Positions 45,858 through 54,105 of a DNA stretch of 64,000 bases are shown here, one piece after another. The notes under the pieces are model-generated. The model ran no database searches. It saw only the letters and a program-made list of their open reading frames with translations, and had not been told where the DNA came from. The stretch lies in contig NZ_RKRF01000008.1 of the NCBI RefSeq assembly GCF_003843875.1, positions 310,001 to 374,000 on the forward strand, given 5' to 3'. The position numbers and the translations under genes were made by a program. Origin of the DNA: Aquisalibacillus elongatus (GTDB lineage: Bacteria; Bacillota; Bacilli; Bacillales; Alkalibacillaceae). Each line of letters starts with the position of its first letter. The stretch's first letter is position 1.

Positions 45858-46826
45858 ATGAATATATTAGCATCGAGCGCAGGAAGACGTGCGAAAGTTA
45901 TAGATTATTTTAGACAAACTTTAGGTGTACAAGATAGTATCATTGCTGCAGATTGTGACATCAACGCTCCTGCACTGTATTTCGCTGATGATTACGAGAT
46001 AATACCAAGAATAGATGACCCAAATTATTTGGACAAACTTATAGAGGTGTGCCAAAAACATCACATTGATGCAGTGTTCTCGTTAATTGATCCTGAATTA
46101 GAAGTACTAGCAAAAAATAAAGAAAAATTTGAAGAAATTAATGTAACTCTAATATTATCTCCGTTAGAAATGATTGTTAAAAGTTTTGATAAACAAAAGA
46201 CTTATGATTATTTATCAGATGTCGGTGTTCCATCCGTTCCAACTTATAGTTCGATTGAAGAGGTTATTCAACAACTAGAATTCGGAAGAATTTGTTTCCC
46301 ATTAGTTATTAAACCTGGTAAAGGTAGTGCAAGTATAGGTATTCAAACTGTGCATAATTTAGATGACTTGAATTTTATTTTCTCAAAAGAAAATGGTTTA
46401 ATTATTCAGCCTTATTATAAACATAAGGAGTTTGGTGTAGATACATACGTCGATATGATTACAGGTGAATTAACTGATATTTTTATTAAAGAAAAAGTCA
46501 AAATGAGATCTGGTGAAACGGATAAATCAGTGTCTGTTAATAATCTTGATATTGTTGATCTAGTCAAGAATTTTGTTGAAAAGACAGATTTTATAGGTCC
46601 ACTAGACCTTGATATCTTTGAATATGCTGATAGTTACTACATCTCTGAAATAAACCCTCGTTTTGGAGGTGGGTATCCTCATGCATATGAAATGGGATCT
46701 AACTTTCCGCAGTATATAATCAATAATGTATCTGGTAAAAGCAATAAGTCATTCAGTGAGTACCAATACGATCAAGGTTATACGCTGCTTAAATATGATG
46801 AAGTTATCTTAAAAAAGTTTTTATAA
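45858..46826 (+). CDS. ATP-grasp ligase (CarB-like), unknown substrate
   Basis: The 322-residue protein starts ILASSAGRRAKVIDYFRQTL, with a preATP-grasp Rossmann-like region and then FPLVIKPGKGSASIGIQTV (ATP-binding lysine and glycine loop). QPYYKHKEFGVDTYVD and metal-binding DLDIFEYADSYYISEINPRFGGGYPHAYEMG follow. ATP-grasp enzymes join a carboxylate, via an acyl phosphate, to an amine or thiol. In glycan loci they are candidates for coupling an amino acid to an amino sugar. ATG 45858 is preceded by GTAGAGAG; a longer frame overlaps the PLP gene. The substrate is unknown. Confidence 0.83.
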   Translation: MNILASSAGRRAKVIDYFRQTLGVQDSIIAADCDINAPALYFADDYEIIPRIDDPNYLDKLIEVCQKHHIDAVFSLIDPELEVLAKNKEKFEEINVTLILSPLEMIVKSFDKQKTYDYLSDVGVPSVPTYSSIEEVIQQLEFGRICFPLVIKPGKGSASIGIQTVHNLDDLNFIFSKENGLIIQPYYKHKEFGVDTYVDMITGELTDIFIKEKVKMRSGETDKSVSVNNLDIVDLVKNFVEKTDFIGPLDLDIFEYADSYYISEINPRFGGGYPHAYEMGSNFPQYIINNVSGKSNKSFSEYQYDQGYTLLKYDEVILKKFL

Positions 46827-46844
46827 AAGTGAGTGAAAATGATT

Positions 46845-47981
46845 ATGAGTAAAGTATATTTATCATCACCACACATGTCAGGTAATGAACAAAAATATAT
46901 ACAGGAAGCGTTTGATTTAAATTGGATTGCGCCGCTTGGGAATAATGTGAATGGTTTTGAGCGTGAGTTAGCTGAATATAATTCTATGGAACATGCTGCT
47001 GTTGTGTCTTCTGGGACAGCGGCTATTCATTTGGCATTGAGATTGTTAGATATAGGGCCATCTGACAATGTTTTTGTCTCTTCATTGACGTTTGTGGCGA
47101 CGGTTAATCCCGTGTTATATGAGGGAGCAAACCCTGTATTTATTGATTCAGAGGCGGACACTTGGAATATGTCGCCTGAGGCGTTAAAGCGAGCTTTTGT
47201 TGATGCGGAAAGAGAAGGGACTCTACCGAAAGCTGTTATTGTTGTGAACCTATACGGTCAGAGTGCCAAAATGGATGAGATTATGGATATCTGTGATGAA
47301 TATGGTGTTCCGGTTATTGAAGATGCAGCCGAGTCTTTAGGTAGTGAGTATAAAGGTCAGAAGAGTGGGACCTTTGGTAAGTTTGGGGTTTACTCATTTA
47401 ATGGGAACAAAATTATTACGACTTCTGGGGGCGGTGCCCTAGTTTCAAATGATGATGAAGCGATTCAGAAGGCACGTTTTTTATCTACACAGGCACGTGA
47501 TCCAGCGCCTCATTATGAGCATAGTGAAGTAGGATATAATTATCGAATGAGTAATATTGTTGCAGGTGTCGGACGTGGTCAGCTTGAGGTATTAGATGAG
47601 AGAGTGAATCAACGTCGAGCGGTTTTTGATAGATACTATGAAGCTTTCAAAGTTATTGATGGTTTTGAATTTCAGCCTGAATTAGAAGGCACGTTTTCTA
47701 ATCGATGGTTAACAGCTTTGACTGTCGATCCTAAAAAGGCGGGGATTACTAGGGATGATATTATTAATGCGCTAGATGAACACAATATTGAAGCGCGCCC
47801 GGTTTGGAAGCCAATGCATTTGCAGCCTTTATTTGAAGGGTGTTCATACTATACTCATAACCAAGATGTATCTAAGCAGTTATTTGAGAATGGTTTATGT
47901 TTACCTTCTGGTTCAAATATGAGTCAAGACGTTCAAGAAAAAATTATTCAAATAATAAGAGATTTAATACCAGCTAACTAG
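46845..47981 (+). CDS. Sugar 4-aminotransferase, DegT/DnrJ/EryC1 family (PglE/EpsN-like)
   Basis: This 378-residue PLP enzyme has SSPHMSGNEQKYIQEAFDLNWIAPLGNNVNGFE, a start typical of PglE/EpsN. SSGTAAIHLALRLL and VIEDAAESLGSEYKGQ follow, with the PLP lysine at about 189 in SFNGNKIITTSGGG, and ARPVWKPMHLQPLF near the end. It should aminate the 4-keto sugar made by the dehydratase at 27546. Starts at 46833 (GTG), 46839 and 46845 (ATG) are all possible; GAGTGA favours the last. Its codon use is richer in G and C at third positions than the genes just upstream, so it may belong to an older part of the locus. A terminator overlaps its stop. Confidence 0.88.
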   Translation: MSKVYLSSPHMSGNEQKYIQEAFDLNWIAPLGNNVNGFERELAEYNSMEHAAVVSSGTAAIHLALRLLDIGPSDNVFVSSLTFVATVNPVLYEGANPVFIDSEADTWNMSPEALKRAFVDAEREGTLPKAVIVVNLYGQSAKMDEIMDICDEYGVPVIEDAAESLGSEYKGQKSGTFGKFGVYSFNGNKIITTSGGGALVSNDDEAIQKARFLSTQARDPAPHYEHSEVGYNYRMSNIVAGVGRGQLEVLDERVNQRRAVFDRYYEAFKVIDGFEFQPELEGTFSNRWLTALTVDPKKAGITRDDIINALDEHNIEARPVWKPMHLQPLFEGCSYYTHNQDVSKQLFENGLCLPSGSNMSQDVQEKIIQIIRDLIPAN

Positions 47982-48001
47982 TTTTTAGTTGGTATTTTTT
48001 G
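47967..48001 (+). terminator. Rho-independent terminator closing the polysaccharide cluster
   Basis: ATACCAGCTAACTA pairs, with one or two imperfections, with TAGTTGGTAT and is followed by a T run. The left arm includes the end of the aminotransferase gene. Confidence 0.8.
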
Positions 48002-48064
48002 TATAACGCTGTAGAAAAAAGTTCGAATTTGTTTTACTATTAAATATAAAGGGGGGAAGTTTTA

Positions 48065-50554
48065 TTGTATAAGAAATTAGGGGTTTTGTTTTCGGTTGTA
48101 TTATGTGTCGTCATGCTAACATCTGTTGAACATACTTATTCAGAGAGTGAGTCGTTAGAGGGTGTCGCTTTAGAAGATCAGACTTATGTTTATCAGAATA
48201 AGAGTAAAGATTCGAAACAGTTAAAGGGGTATAACTCAGGTTCCATTTTGAAGTTTAAAAACCAAGAAGGTAATTGGTATACTGCTGTCGTTATACTTAA
48301 CAACGAACGTGTTTCAGGTTATATACATAAAGAAGATGTTGATGTCATTACAACTGAGCAAAAGGATTTAACTGGTTATTCGGTTAATCATACGAAAGTC
48401 TATCAATCTCCTACTAAGAATGATGATCATTGGAAGAGTTATGCTAAGGGAGAGAAGTTGTATTATAAGACTTTCAGTGAACAATGGTACGAAGCAACGG
48501 TTTATGTGAATGGTGAACCTAAAACAGGCTATATTCATGTGGGTGATGTGGACGAGCCGACGCAAGAGCCGACATCGTTATCAGGTGTTGGGGTTAAAAA
48601 GCCTACGACAGTTTATGACTCACCTAATTCTAATTCTGATGCGTTAAAGACTTATCCATCTGGTAGTTTTCTTAAGTTTGAAACGTTTATTGAAGGTTGG
48701 TATAAGGCTACAGTATACTTGAATCATAAACCACACACAGGTTACATCAAGGCTTCGGATGTTGATTTTCCTACTGACCAGCCTGAAAATCTATCTGGTG
48801 TAGGTGTTAAAAGCCCAACCAAAGTCTATGCATTGCCAAATGCTAGTTCCGACGTCTTGAAGAGTTATCAGTCAGGCAGTATATTAAAGTATCAAACATT
48901 TATAGATGGATGGTACAAAGCTACTGTCTATTTGAATCATGAACCGCATACAGGGTATATTAAAGCATCTGATGTCGAAGAACCTGTTGATCAAGTAGAG
49001 GATTTAACCGGGTTTGTCGTAAAAAACCAAGCGCATGTATATTCTAAATTAAATCGTTCTAGTGATACTCTTAAAAGCTATGGACAGGGTGAAAAGTTAT
49101 ATTTTCAAACGTTTACTCAAAATTGGTATAAGGCAACAGTTTATTTAAACCACAAGGCACATACTGGGTATATTCATAAGAGTGATGTTGAGATACCAGT
49201 TGAAGATCAGAAGAACCTTAAGGGCTATGGATACGATGGTACGACTCATGTCTATTCGAAACCTAGTAAACAATCATCGCCTTTAAAATCGTATCGTGAA
49301 GGTAGTCTATTATACTATCGTTCATTTATGGATCAGTGGTATGAGGCAACAGTTTATTTAGACGGTCAAGCACATACTGGTTATATACATCGTCATGATG
49401 TTATTGATCACCAAGCGGAACAAGAGGATTTATCGGGTTATGCAATCAATGAATCTACTTACGTATACAAAGGAACATCTAGAAATTCTAAGAAACTAAA
49501 AGGCTACTCGTATGGTTCCAAACTAAAGTTTAAGTCGTTTACTAAGAATTGGTATGAAGCGACGGTCTATTTGAACCATGAACCACATACAGGTTATATC
49601 CACAAAAATGATGTCACATTAGGCGAGATCAATCCTAAGTCTGTAGTGAATCCTAAAACGAAGTATTCTTATCAACAGATGATTAAGGATATTAATGAGT
49701 TGGAGTCGATGTATCCTGGGTTAGTGAGTTCTAGTGTGATTGGTCAGTCATATGATGGTCGCGATCTTTATACTGTGAAAGTTGGTAACGGGTCGACAAA
49801 AGTACACATTAACGCATCGACTCATGCACGAGAATGGATGACGACGAATCTAGTGATGGATCAAATTGATACTTACAGTCAAGCCTATGTGAGGAATAGC
49901 AAAGTTGATGGTTACAATGTGAGGGATTTACTGAATAAGGTGAGTATCTACTATGTTCCGATGGTGAATCCAGATGGTGTAATGTTGGTTCAAGAAGGCG
50001 CTGGTGCTGTTAGCAATTCTTCTGAAGTGATTGATATTAATGGTGGTAGTAAGGACTTCTCAGCATGGAAAGCGAATGCAAGAGGAGTCGATTTAAATCG
50101 AAATTACACGAGTTTGTGGGATAATGTGAAGAACGACCCGGGTGAACCGTCACCTACGAATTTCAAAGGTTATGAGCCGATGAGTGAGCCTGAAGTTCAA
50201 GCGTTATCACAATATGTCGATTTGCAAAATTTTGATACAGCGATAGCGTATCATTCATCTGGTGAGATTATTTATTGGGACACGTTAGCAGAAGGTGAAT
50301 TGAAAGAGGATTCGAGAGATATTGCGGATCGTTTAAGTGATAAGACAAGTTACCCTTTATCCATGACAGAAGGAGTTTCAGGTGGTCATTTTACCGATTG
50401 GTTCTTATTTAATGAATTTTCACCTAACTTCACGTTAGAGATTTCCCCATTTGTTGGGCCACAACCTGTACCGCTAAACAATTACGATCGAATTTGGGGA
50501 CAGAATGATTCGGTTGGATTGATTTTGGCAGAGGAAGCTTTAAAGTTAGATTAA
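48065..50554 (+). CDS. Secreted M14 zinc carboxypeptidase with seven N-terminal 71-residue repeats
   Basis: The 829-residue exported protein has a signal peptide at about residues 1-26. Seven repeats of the family seen in the autolysin at 165-2741 follow (about 32-519). The C-terminal peptidase M14 domain has zinc ligands His587 and Glu590 in THAREWM and His730 in AYHSSGE, a substrate-binding NPDGV and DLNRNY, and catalytic Glu792 in TLEISP. All key residues are present, so it should be active. It may trim peptides of peptidoglycan or other wall or environmental peptides. The start is TTG 48065 with AAGGGGGGAAG upstream. The M14 plus wall-type repeats combination suggests retention in the wall. 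Confidence 0.88.
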   Translation: MYKKLGVLFSVVLCVVMLTSVEHTYSESESLEGVALEDQTYVYQNKSKDSKQLKGYNSGSILKFKNQEGNWYTAVVILNNERVSGYIHKEDVDVITTEQKDLTGYSVNHTKVYQSPTKNDDHWKSYAKGEKLYYKTFSEQWYEATVYVNGEPKTGYIHVGDVDEPTQEPTSLSGVGVKKPTTVYDSPNSNSDALKTYPSGSFLKFETFIEGWYKATVYLNHKPHTGYIKASDVDFPTDQPENLSGVGVKSPTKVYALPNASSDVLKSYQSGSILKYQTFIDGWYKATVYLNHEPHTGYIKASDVEEPVDQVEDLTGFVVKNQAHVYSKLNRSSDTLKSYGQGEKLYFQTFTQNWYKATVYLNHKAHTGYIHKSDVEIPVEDQKNLKGYGYDGTTHVYSKPSKQSSPLKSYREGSLLYYRSFMDQWYEATVYLDGQAHTGYIHRHDVIDHQAEQEDLSGYAINESTYVYKGTSRNSKKLKGYSYGSKLKFKSFTKNWYEATVYLNHEPHTGYIHKNDVTLGEINPKSVVNPKTKYSYQQMIKDINELESMYPGLVSSSVIGQSYDGRDLYTVKVGNGSTKVHINASTHAREWMTTNLVMDQIDTYSQAYVRNSKVDGYNVRDLLNKVSIYYVPMVNPDGVMLVQEGAGAVSNSSEVIDINGGSKDFSAWKANARGVDLNRNYTSLWDNVKNDPGEPSPTNFKGYEPMSEPEVQALSQYVDLQNFDTAIAYHSSGEIIYWDTLAEGELKEDSRDIADRLSDKTSYPLSMTEGVSGGHFTDWFLFNEFSPNFTLEISPFVGPQPVPLNNYDRIWGQNDSVGLILAEEALKLD
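48158..49620 (+). repeat. Seven tandem 71-residue coding repeats
   Basis: The pattern is the same as in the autolysin: G(V/Y)..T.VY, LK.Y..GS.L.(F/Y), WY.ATVYLN, HTGYI...DV. Repeats 3 and 4 are most alike. The DNA is close enough to the minus-strand autolysin repeats to form an inverted repeat pair 46 kb apart. Confidence 0.85.
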
Positions 50555-50565
50555 AACATTGATGC

Positions 50566-50594
50566 AACCGGTCATTAATTGGCCGGTTTTATTT
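50566..50594 (+). terminator. Rho-independent terminator after the M14 gene
   Basis: The arms AACCGGTCA and TGGCCGGTT (one G-T wobble) with a five-base loop are followed by TTTATTTATTTT. Confidence 0.8.
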
Positions 50595-50612
50595 ATTTTA
50601 AGTTCTTGGTTA

Positions 50613-50621
50613 TGGTAAAAT
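50613..50621 (+). promoter_or_regulatory. Possible extended -10 promoter of galU copy 2
   Basis: TGgTAAAAT lies 46 bases before the galU start and after a terminator. The -35 is not clear. Confidence 0.4.
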
Positions 50622-50666
50622 TTGATTATGTAATGTACTTGGAAATGGATACGGAGGCGCACTAGC

Positions 50667-51545
50667 ATGAAGAAAATTAGAAAAGCCATCATTCCTGCGG
50701 CTGGTTTAGGAACAAGATTTTTACCAGCGACCAAAGCGATGCCTAAAGAAATGTTACCAATTGTGGATAAACCCACCATACAATATATAGTGGAAGAAGC
50801 GATTGATTCTGGGATAGAAGATATAATTATTGTGACCGGTAAGGGTAAGAGAGCCATAGAAGATCATTTCGATAAGAATTATGAGCTGGAAAGTAACCTT
50901 ATGCAGAAGGGGAAACATGAGTTGCTAAAGAAGGTCGAATACCCTTCGAATGTTGACATTCATTATATTCGACAGAAGGAACCGCTAGGCTTAGGTCATG
51001 CTGTTTGGTGTGCAAGGAAATTTATTGGAGAAGATCCTTTTGCGGTTCTATTAGGTGATGACATTGTACAAGCTGAAAAGCCGTGTTTGAAACAAATGAT
51101 CGAACAGTATGAAGCTACTGAACGGTCAGTTATTGGTGTTCAGAATGTGCCTGTTGATGAAACACATCGTTATGGTATTGTGTCTTATTCTGAACAAGAT
51201 GGTCGTCGGTATAAGGTGGACTCTTTAGTTGAGAAGCCTAAACCTGGCACGGCACCTTCTAATTTGGCTATTATGGGACGTTATATTTTAACACCTGAAA
51301 TTTTTGGCTATCTTGATCAACAAGAACGTGGTGCAGGTGGGGAAATCCAATTAACTGATGCGATTCAGAAGATGAATGAAGAACAACCCATTTTAGCTTA
51401 CGATTTTGAAGGCAAACGTTACGATGTGGGTGAGAAGTTAGGTTATATTAAAACGACCATTGATTTAGCGTTAGAGAATCCAGAGATCAAAGATGAGTTA
51501 TACGATTATTTAAAGCACAAGCTTGATGTGAAAATGACGCCATAA
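50667..51545 (+). CDS. galU: UTP-glucose-1-phosphate uridylyltransferase (copy 2)
   Basis: This 292-residue paralogue of the enzyme at 30314 has the same motifs: [35 protein letters not shown] and [13 protein letters not shown]. It has its own candidate promoter and a GGAGG site and precedes pgcA. Phosphoglucomutase and GalU together make UDP-glucose, so this copy looks like the housekeeping gtaB partner. Protein identity to copy 1 is high by eye over most of the length and falls in the last 60 residues. Confidence 0.95.
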   Translation: MKKIRKAIIPAAGLGTRFLPATKAMPKEMLPIVDKPTIQYIVEEAIDSGIEDIIIVTGKGKRAIEDHFDKNYELESNLMQKGKHELLKKVEYPSNVDIHYIRQKEPLGLGHAVWCARKFIGEDPFAVLLGDDIVQAEKPCLKQMIEQYEATERSVIGVQNVPVDETHRYGIVSYSEQDGRRYKVDSLVEKPKPGTAPSNLAIMGRYILTPEIFGYLDQQERGAGGEIQLTDAIQKMNEEQPILAYDFEGKRYDVGEKLGYIKTTIDLALENPEIKDELYDYLKHKLDVKMTP

Positions 51546-51567
51546 ATATTGAGAAGTAGGTGATTGG

Positions 51568-53289
51568 GTGAGTTGGGAAGAAGATTTTGAACGTTGGAAT
51601 AACAAAGCTGATTTAGATTCAGCATTAAAACATAAATTATTAGACATGAAAGAGGATGAATTGGAAGAAGCTTTTCATAAAACGCTTGAATTCGGCACCG
51701 GCGGCATGCGTGGTGTACTTGGGCCTGGGACGAATCGGATGAACATTTATACAGTCCGGAAAGTGGCTAAAGGTTTAGCTTCGTACATTGAGTCGCAGTC
51801 TGGTGTTTTGAAAGAACAAGGTGTAGTTGTGGCTTATGATTCGCGTTATATGTCGAAGGAATTCGCGATTGAGACGGCTAAGGTTTTAGGTGTACATAAT
51901 ATTCCGACTTATGTGTTTACGTCGTTAAGACCAACGCCAGAGTTGTCGTTTGCGGTTCGTCATTTAGGGACAGCTGCTGGTGTAATGATTACGGCGAGTC
52001 ATAATCCGCCTGAGTATAATGGGTATAAAGTTTATAACGAGACTGGTGGGCAACTGCCACCGAAGCAGGCGGATGAGATGATTGCGAAAGTGAATGCGGT
52101 TGAGGATGAGCTTGAGATTGATGTCGTTTCGCAGCAAGAGTTAGAAGATGCTGGGTTGTTGCGTTGGGTTGATGAAGGCGTGGATCAGGCTTATCTTGAA
52201 GAGTTGAAGTCAATAACTTTTAATTCAGATGTGATTCGTTCTCATGCTGACAAATTAGGTATTGTTTTCACACCATTACACGGAACAGCTAATGAGGTGG
52301 TTCAGGCAGGACTGAAGCAAGTTGGATTTAGTCAAGTTCATGTGGTTGAAGAGCAAGCGAAGGCAGATCCTGAGTTTTCAACGGTCAAGTCACCAAATCC
52401 TGAGGAACACCAAGCGTTTGAACTAGCAATTGAAAAAGGTGAAGCGGTTCAGGCGGATATTTTAGTTGGGACGGATCCAGATGCAGATCGATTAGGTGTT
52501 GCGGTTAAGGATGAGTCAGGAGAGTATAAGGTTTTAACAGGGAATCAATTAGGAGCTTTGATGTTGGATTATATTTTATCTAATCATGAAACCTTACCTG
52601 AGAATCCGATTATGATTAAGACGATTGTGACTTCAGAACTTGGACGAGCGGTAGCTGATGATTATGGTGTAGAAACGTTAGATGTATTGACTGGATTCAA
52701 GTTTATTAGTGAGAAGATTGAAGAGTTTAACCAACAGAAGACCTATCAGTTTATGTTTGGATATGAAGAGAGTTATGGTTATTTAATTAAGGATTTTTCA
52801 CGTGATAAGGATGCTGTGCAGTCTACTGTATTGGCTTGTGAGATGGCGGCTTTTTATAGATCCCAAGGGAAGACATTATTTGATGCATTAGATGATTTGT
52901 ATCAACGATTGGGGTATTATATTGAAGACTTGCATTCCTTGAAATTAGAGGGGCTAGAAGGCTCTAAGCAAATTGATAGTATTATGCAAGAATATCGAGA
53001 AAGTCGTCTTGAGGAAGTGGCAGGTCTTAACGTTAAGGCCTTTGAAGATTACGATGCTGGTAAAAGGACATTACTTCCGTCTGGAGAGACTGAAGATATT
53101 GATTTACCTAAGTCTAATGTGGTTAAGTTTAAGTTGGAACAAGATTGCTGGTTCTGTTTACGTCCTTCTGGTACTGAGCCAAAGTTGAAGTTTTATTTTG
53201 GGGTTAAAGGTGAGACATATCAAGATGCTGAAAAAATATTATCAAAGTTAAAAAGTGAAGTATTAGACAAAAATAATGTAACAACTTAG
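51568..53289 (+). CDS. pgcA: Alpha-phosphoglucomutase / phosphomannomutase family
   Basis: This 573-residue enzyme interconverts glucose 6-phosphate and glucose 1-phosphate, feeding GalU. It has FGTGGMRGVLGPGTNRMN, the phosphoserine loop TASHNPPEYNGYK, the metal loop GTDPDADRLGVAV, the sugar-binding GYEESYGYLI and the phosphate-binding LRPSGTEPKLKFY. The size matches Bacillus PgcA. The GTG start has TAGGTGA upstream and lies 22 bases after galU copy 2, so the two form an operon closed by a terminator. Confidence 0.94.
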   Translation: MSWEEDFERWNNKADLDSALKHKLLDMKEDELEEAFHKTLEFGTGGMRGVLGPGTNRMNIYTVRKVAKGLASYIESQSGVLKEQGVVVAYDSRYMSKEFAIETAKVLGVHNIPTYVFTSLRPTPELSFAVRHLGTAAGVMITASHNPPEYNGYKVYNETGGQLPPKQADEMIAKVNAVEDELEIDVVSQQELEDAGLLRWVDEGVDQAYLEELKSITFNSDVIRSHADKLGIVFTPLHGTANEVVQAGLKQVGFSQVHVVEEQAKADPEFSTVKSPNPEEHQAFELAIEKGEAVQADILVGTDPDADRLGVAVKDESGEYKVLTGNQLGALMLDYILSNHETLPENPIMIKTIVTSELGRAVADDYGVETLDVLTGFKFISEKIEEFNQQKTYQFMFGYEESYGYLIKDFSRDKDAVQSTVLACEMAAFYRSQGKTLFDALDDLYQRLGYYIEDLHSLKLEGLEGSKQIDSIMQEYRESRLEEVAGLNVKAFEDYDAGKRTLLPSGETEDIDLPKSNVVKFKLEQDCWFCLRPSGTEPKLKFYFGVKGETYQDAEKILSKLKSEVLDKNNVTT

Positions 53290-53313
53290 TTCTCATAGAG
53301 ATTAATTGGTAAT

Positions 53314-53350
53314 AACCTACTAGCCTTTTAAACGGTTGGTAGGTTTTTTG
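53314..53350 (+). terminator. Rho-independent terminator after pgcA
   Basis: AACCTACTAGCC pairs with GGTTGGTAGGTT (two wobble or mismatched positions) and is followed by TTTTTT. Confidence 0.85.
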
Positions 53351-53454
53351 TGTTTCTAAAAGGTCATCAGTAGGGTGCAAACCAATTATACATTTATTCT
53401 ACTCCTGGCTCATAACATTTAATATAGTTTCTTTAATGGGATGGAGTGGTTACT

Positions 53455-53967
53455 TTGAATAAGGAGTATAAAGTGTGTATAGAATCAAGTGCTGTATTTG
53501 ATGAAGATGAAATGTATCGGTACAAGTTGTCGAGGGTGTGGGATGAGGAGAAACCGAGAGCGGTATTGGTATTATGGAATCCGAGCACTGCTGATCATTA
53601 CAAAAATGATTTAACGGTTAATAGTTGTATAAACTATTTTATTGATCATGGCTATGGATCGATGGATTTAGTGAACTTGTTTGCTGCTAGGTGTACGAAA
53701 CCGAATCAATTGAAAAGTTTTAACGACCCAATCGGAGTTGATAATAATTATTATATCAGTGAAAGCTTAAAGCAAGCTGACTTGATTCTGCTAGGTTGGG
53801 GAAGTTGTACTGGTAGTCAGATGAAAAAGAAACGTGCTGTGGAAGTATTGCAAATGATTAGACCTTATAAGGACATATGTTATTGTTTTGGATTTGTAGG
53901 TGATCATGACCCTAAACATCCTAAAATTATTGCTAAAGAGGATTATTTGCAAGGATATTTTTCATAG
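53455..53967 (+). CDS. DUF1643 family protein, unknown function
   Basis: This 170-residue protein has the DUF1643 pattern YRYKLSRVWDEEKPRAVLVLWNPSTAD, then NSCINYFIDHGYGSMDLVNLFAARCTKP and DLILLGWGSCT. The function of this family is not known to me; members are often found in phages and scattered in bacteria. TTG 53455 has GGAG about 9 bases upstream; a GTG at 53446 lies inside the site. It is a single-gene unit between pgcA and a convergent fatty-acid operon. Confidence 0.8.
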   Translation: MNKEYKVCIESSAVFDEDEMYRYKLSRVWDEEKPRAVLVLWNPSTADHYKNDLTVNSCINYFIDHGYGSMDLVNLFAARCTKPNQLKSFNDPIGVDNNYYISESLKQADLILLGWGSCTGSQMKKKRAVEVLQMIRPYKDICYCFGFVGDHDPKHPKIIAKEDYLQGYFS

Positions 53968-54055
53968 ATGGTTTTAAAATCGAATTGTATGAGTTTTCCT
54001 TTTTTTGTTTTAATAGTCTTGAAAATCTACGGTATAGTCAGGGATTTTCAAAACC

Positions 54056-54092
54056 ATAAAAGGGTCCCAAGTGATTAACACTCACTTGGGAC
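54056..54092 (-). terminator. Hairpin terminator after the acyl-CoA ligase gene (possibly bidirectional)
   Basis: An 11-base-pair perfect stem, GTCCCAAGTGA at 54064-54074 and its complement at 54082-54092, is followed on the minus strand by CCTTTTATGG. The T run is short. A second inverted repeat (TTGAAAATC / GATTTTCAA, about 54013-54046) lies beside it. Confidence 0.65.
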
Positions 54093-54105
54093 GTAATAAG
54101 TCGCG

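Noticed and set aside
54013-54046. Inverted repeat TTGAAAATC / GATTTTCAA as a terminator
   Set aside because: The loop is long and there is no clear T run; it may be a weak extra hairpin, so it is not listed as a separate terminator.
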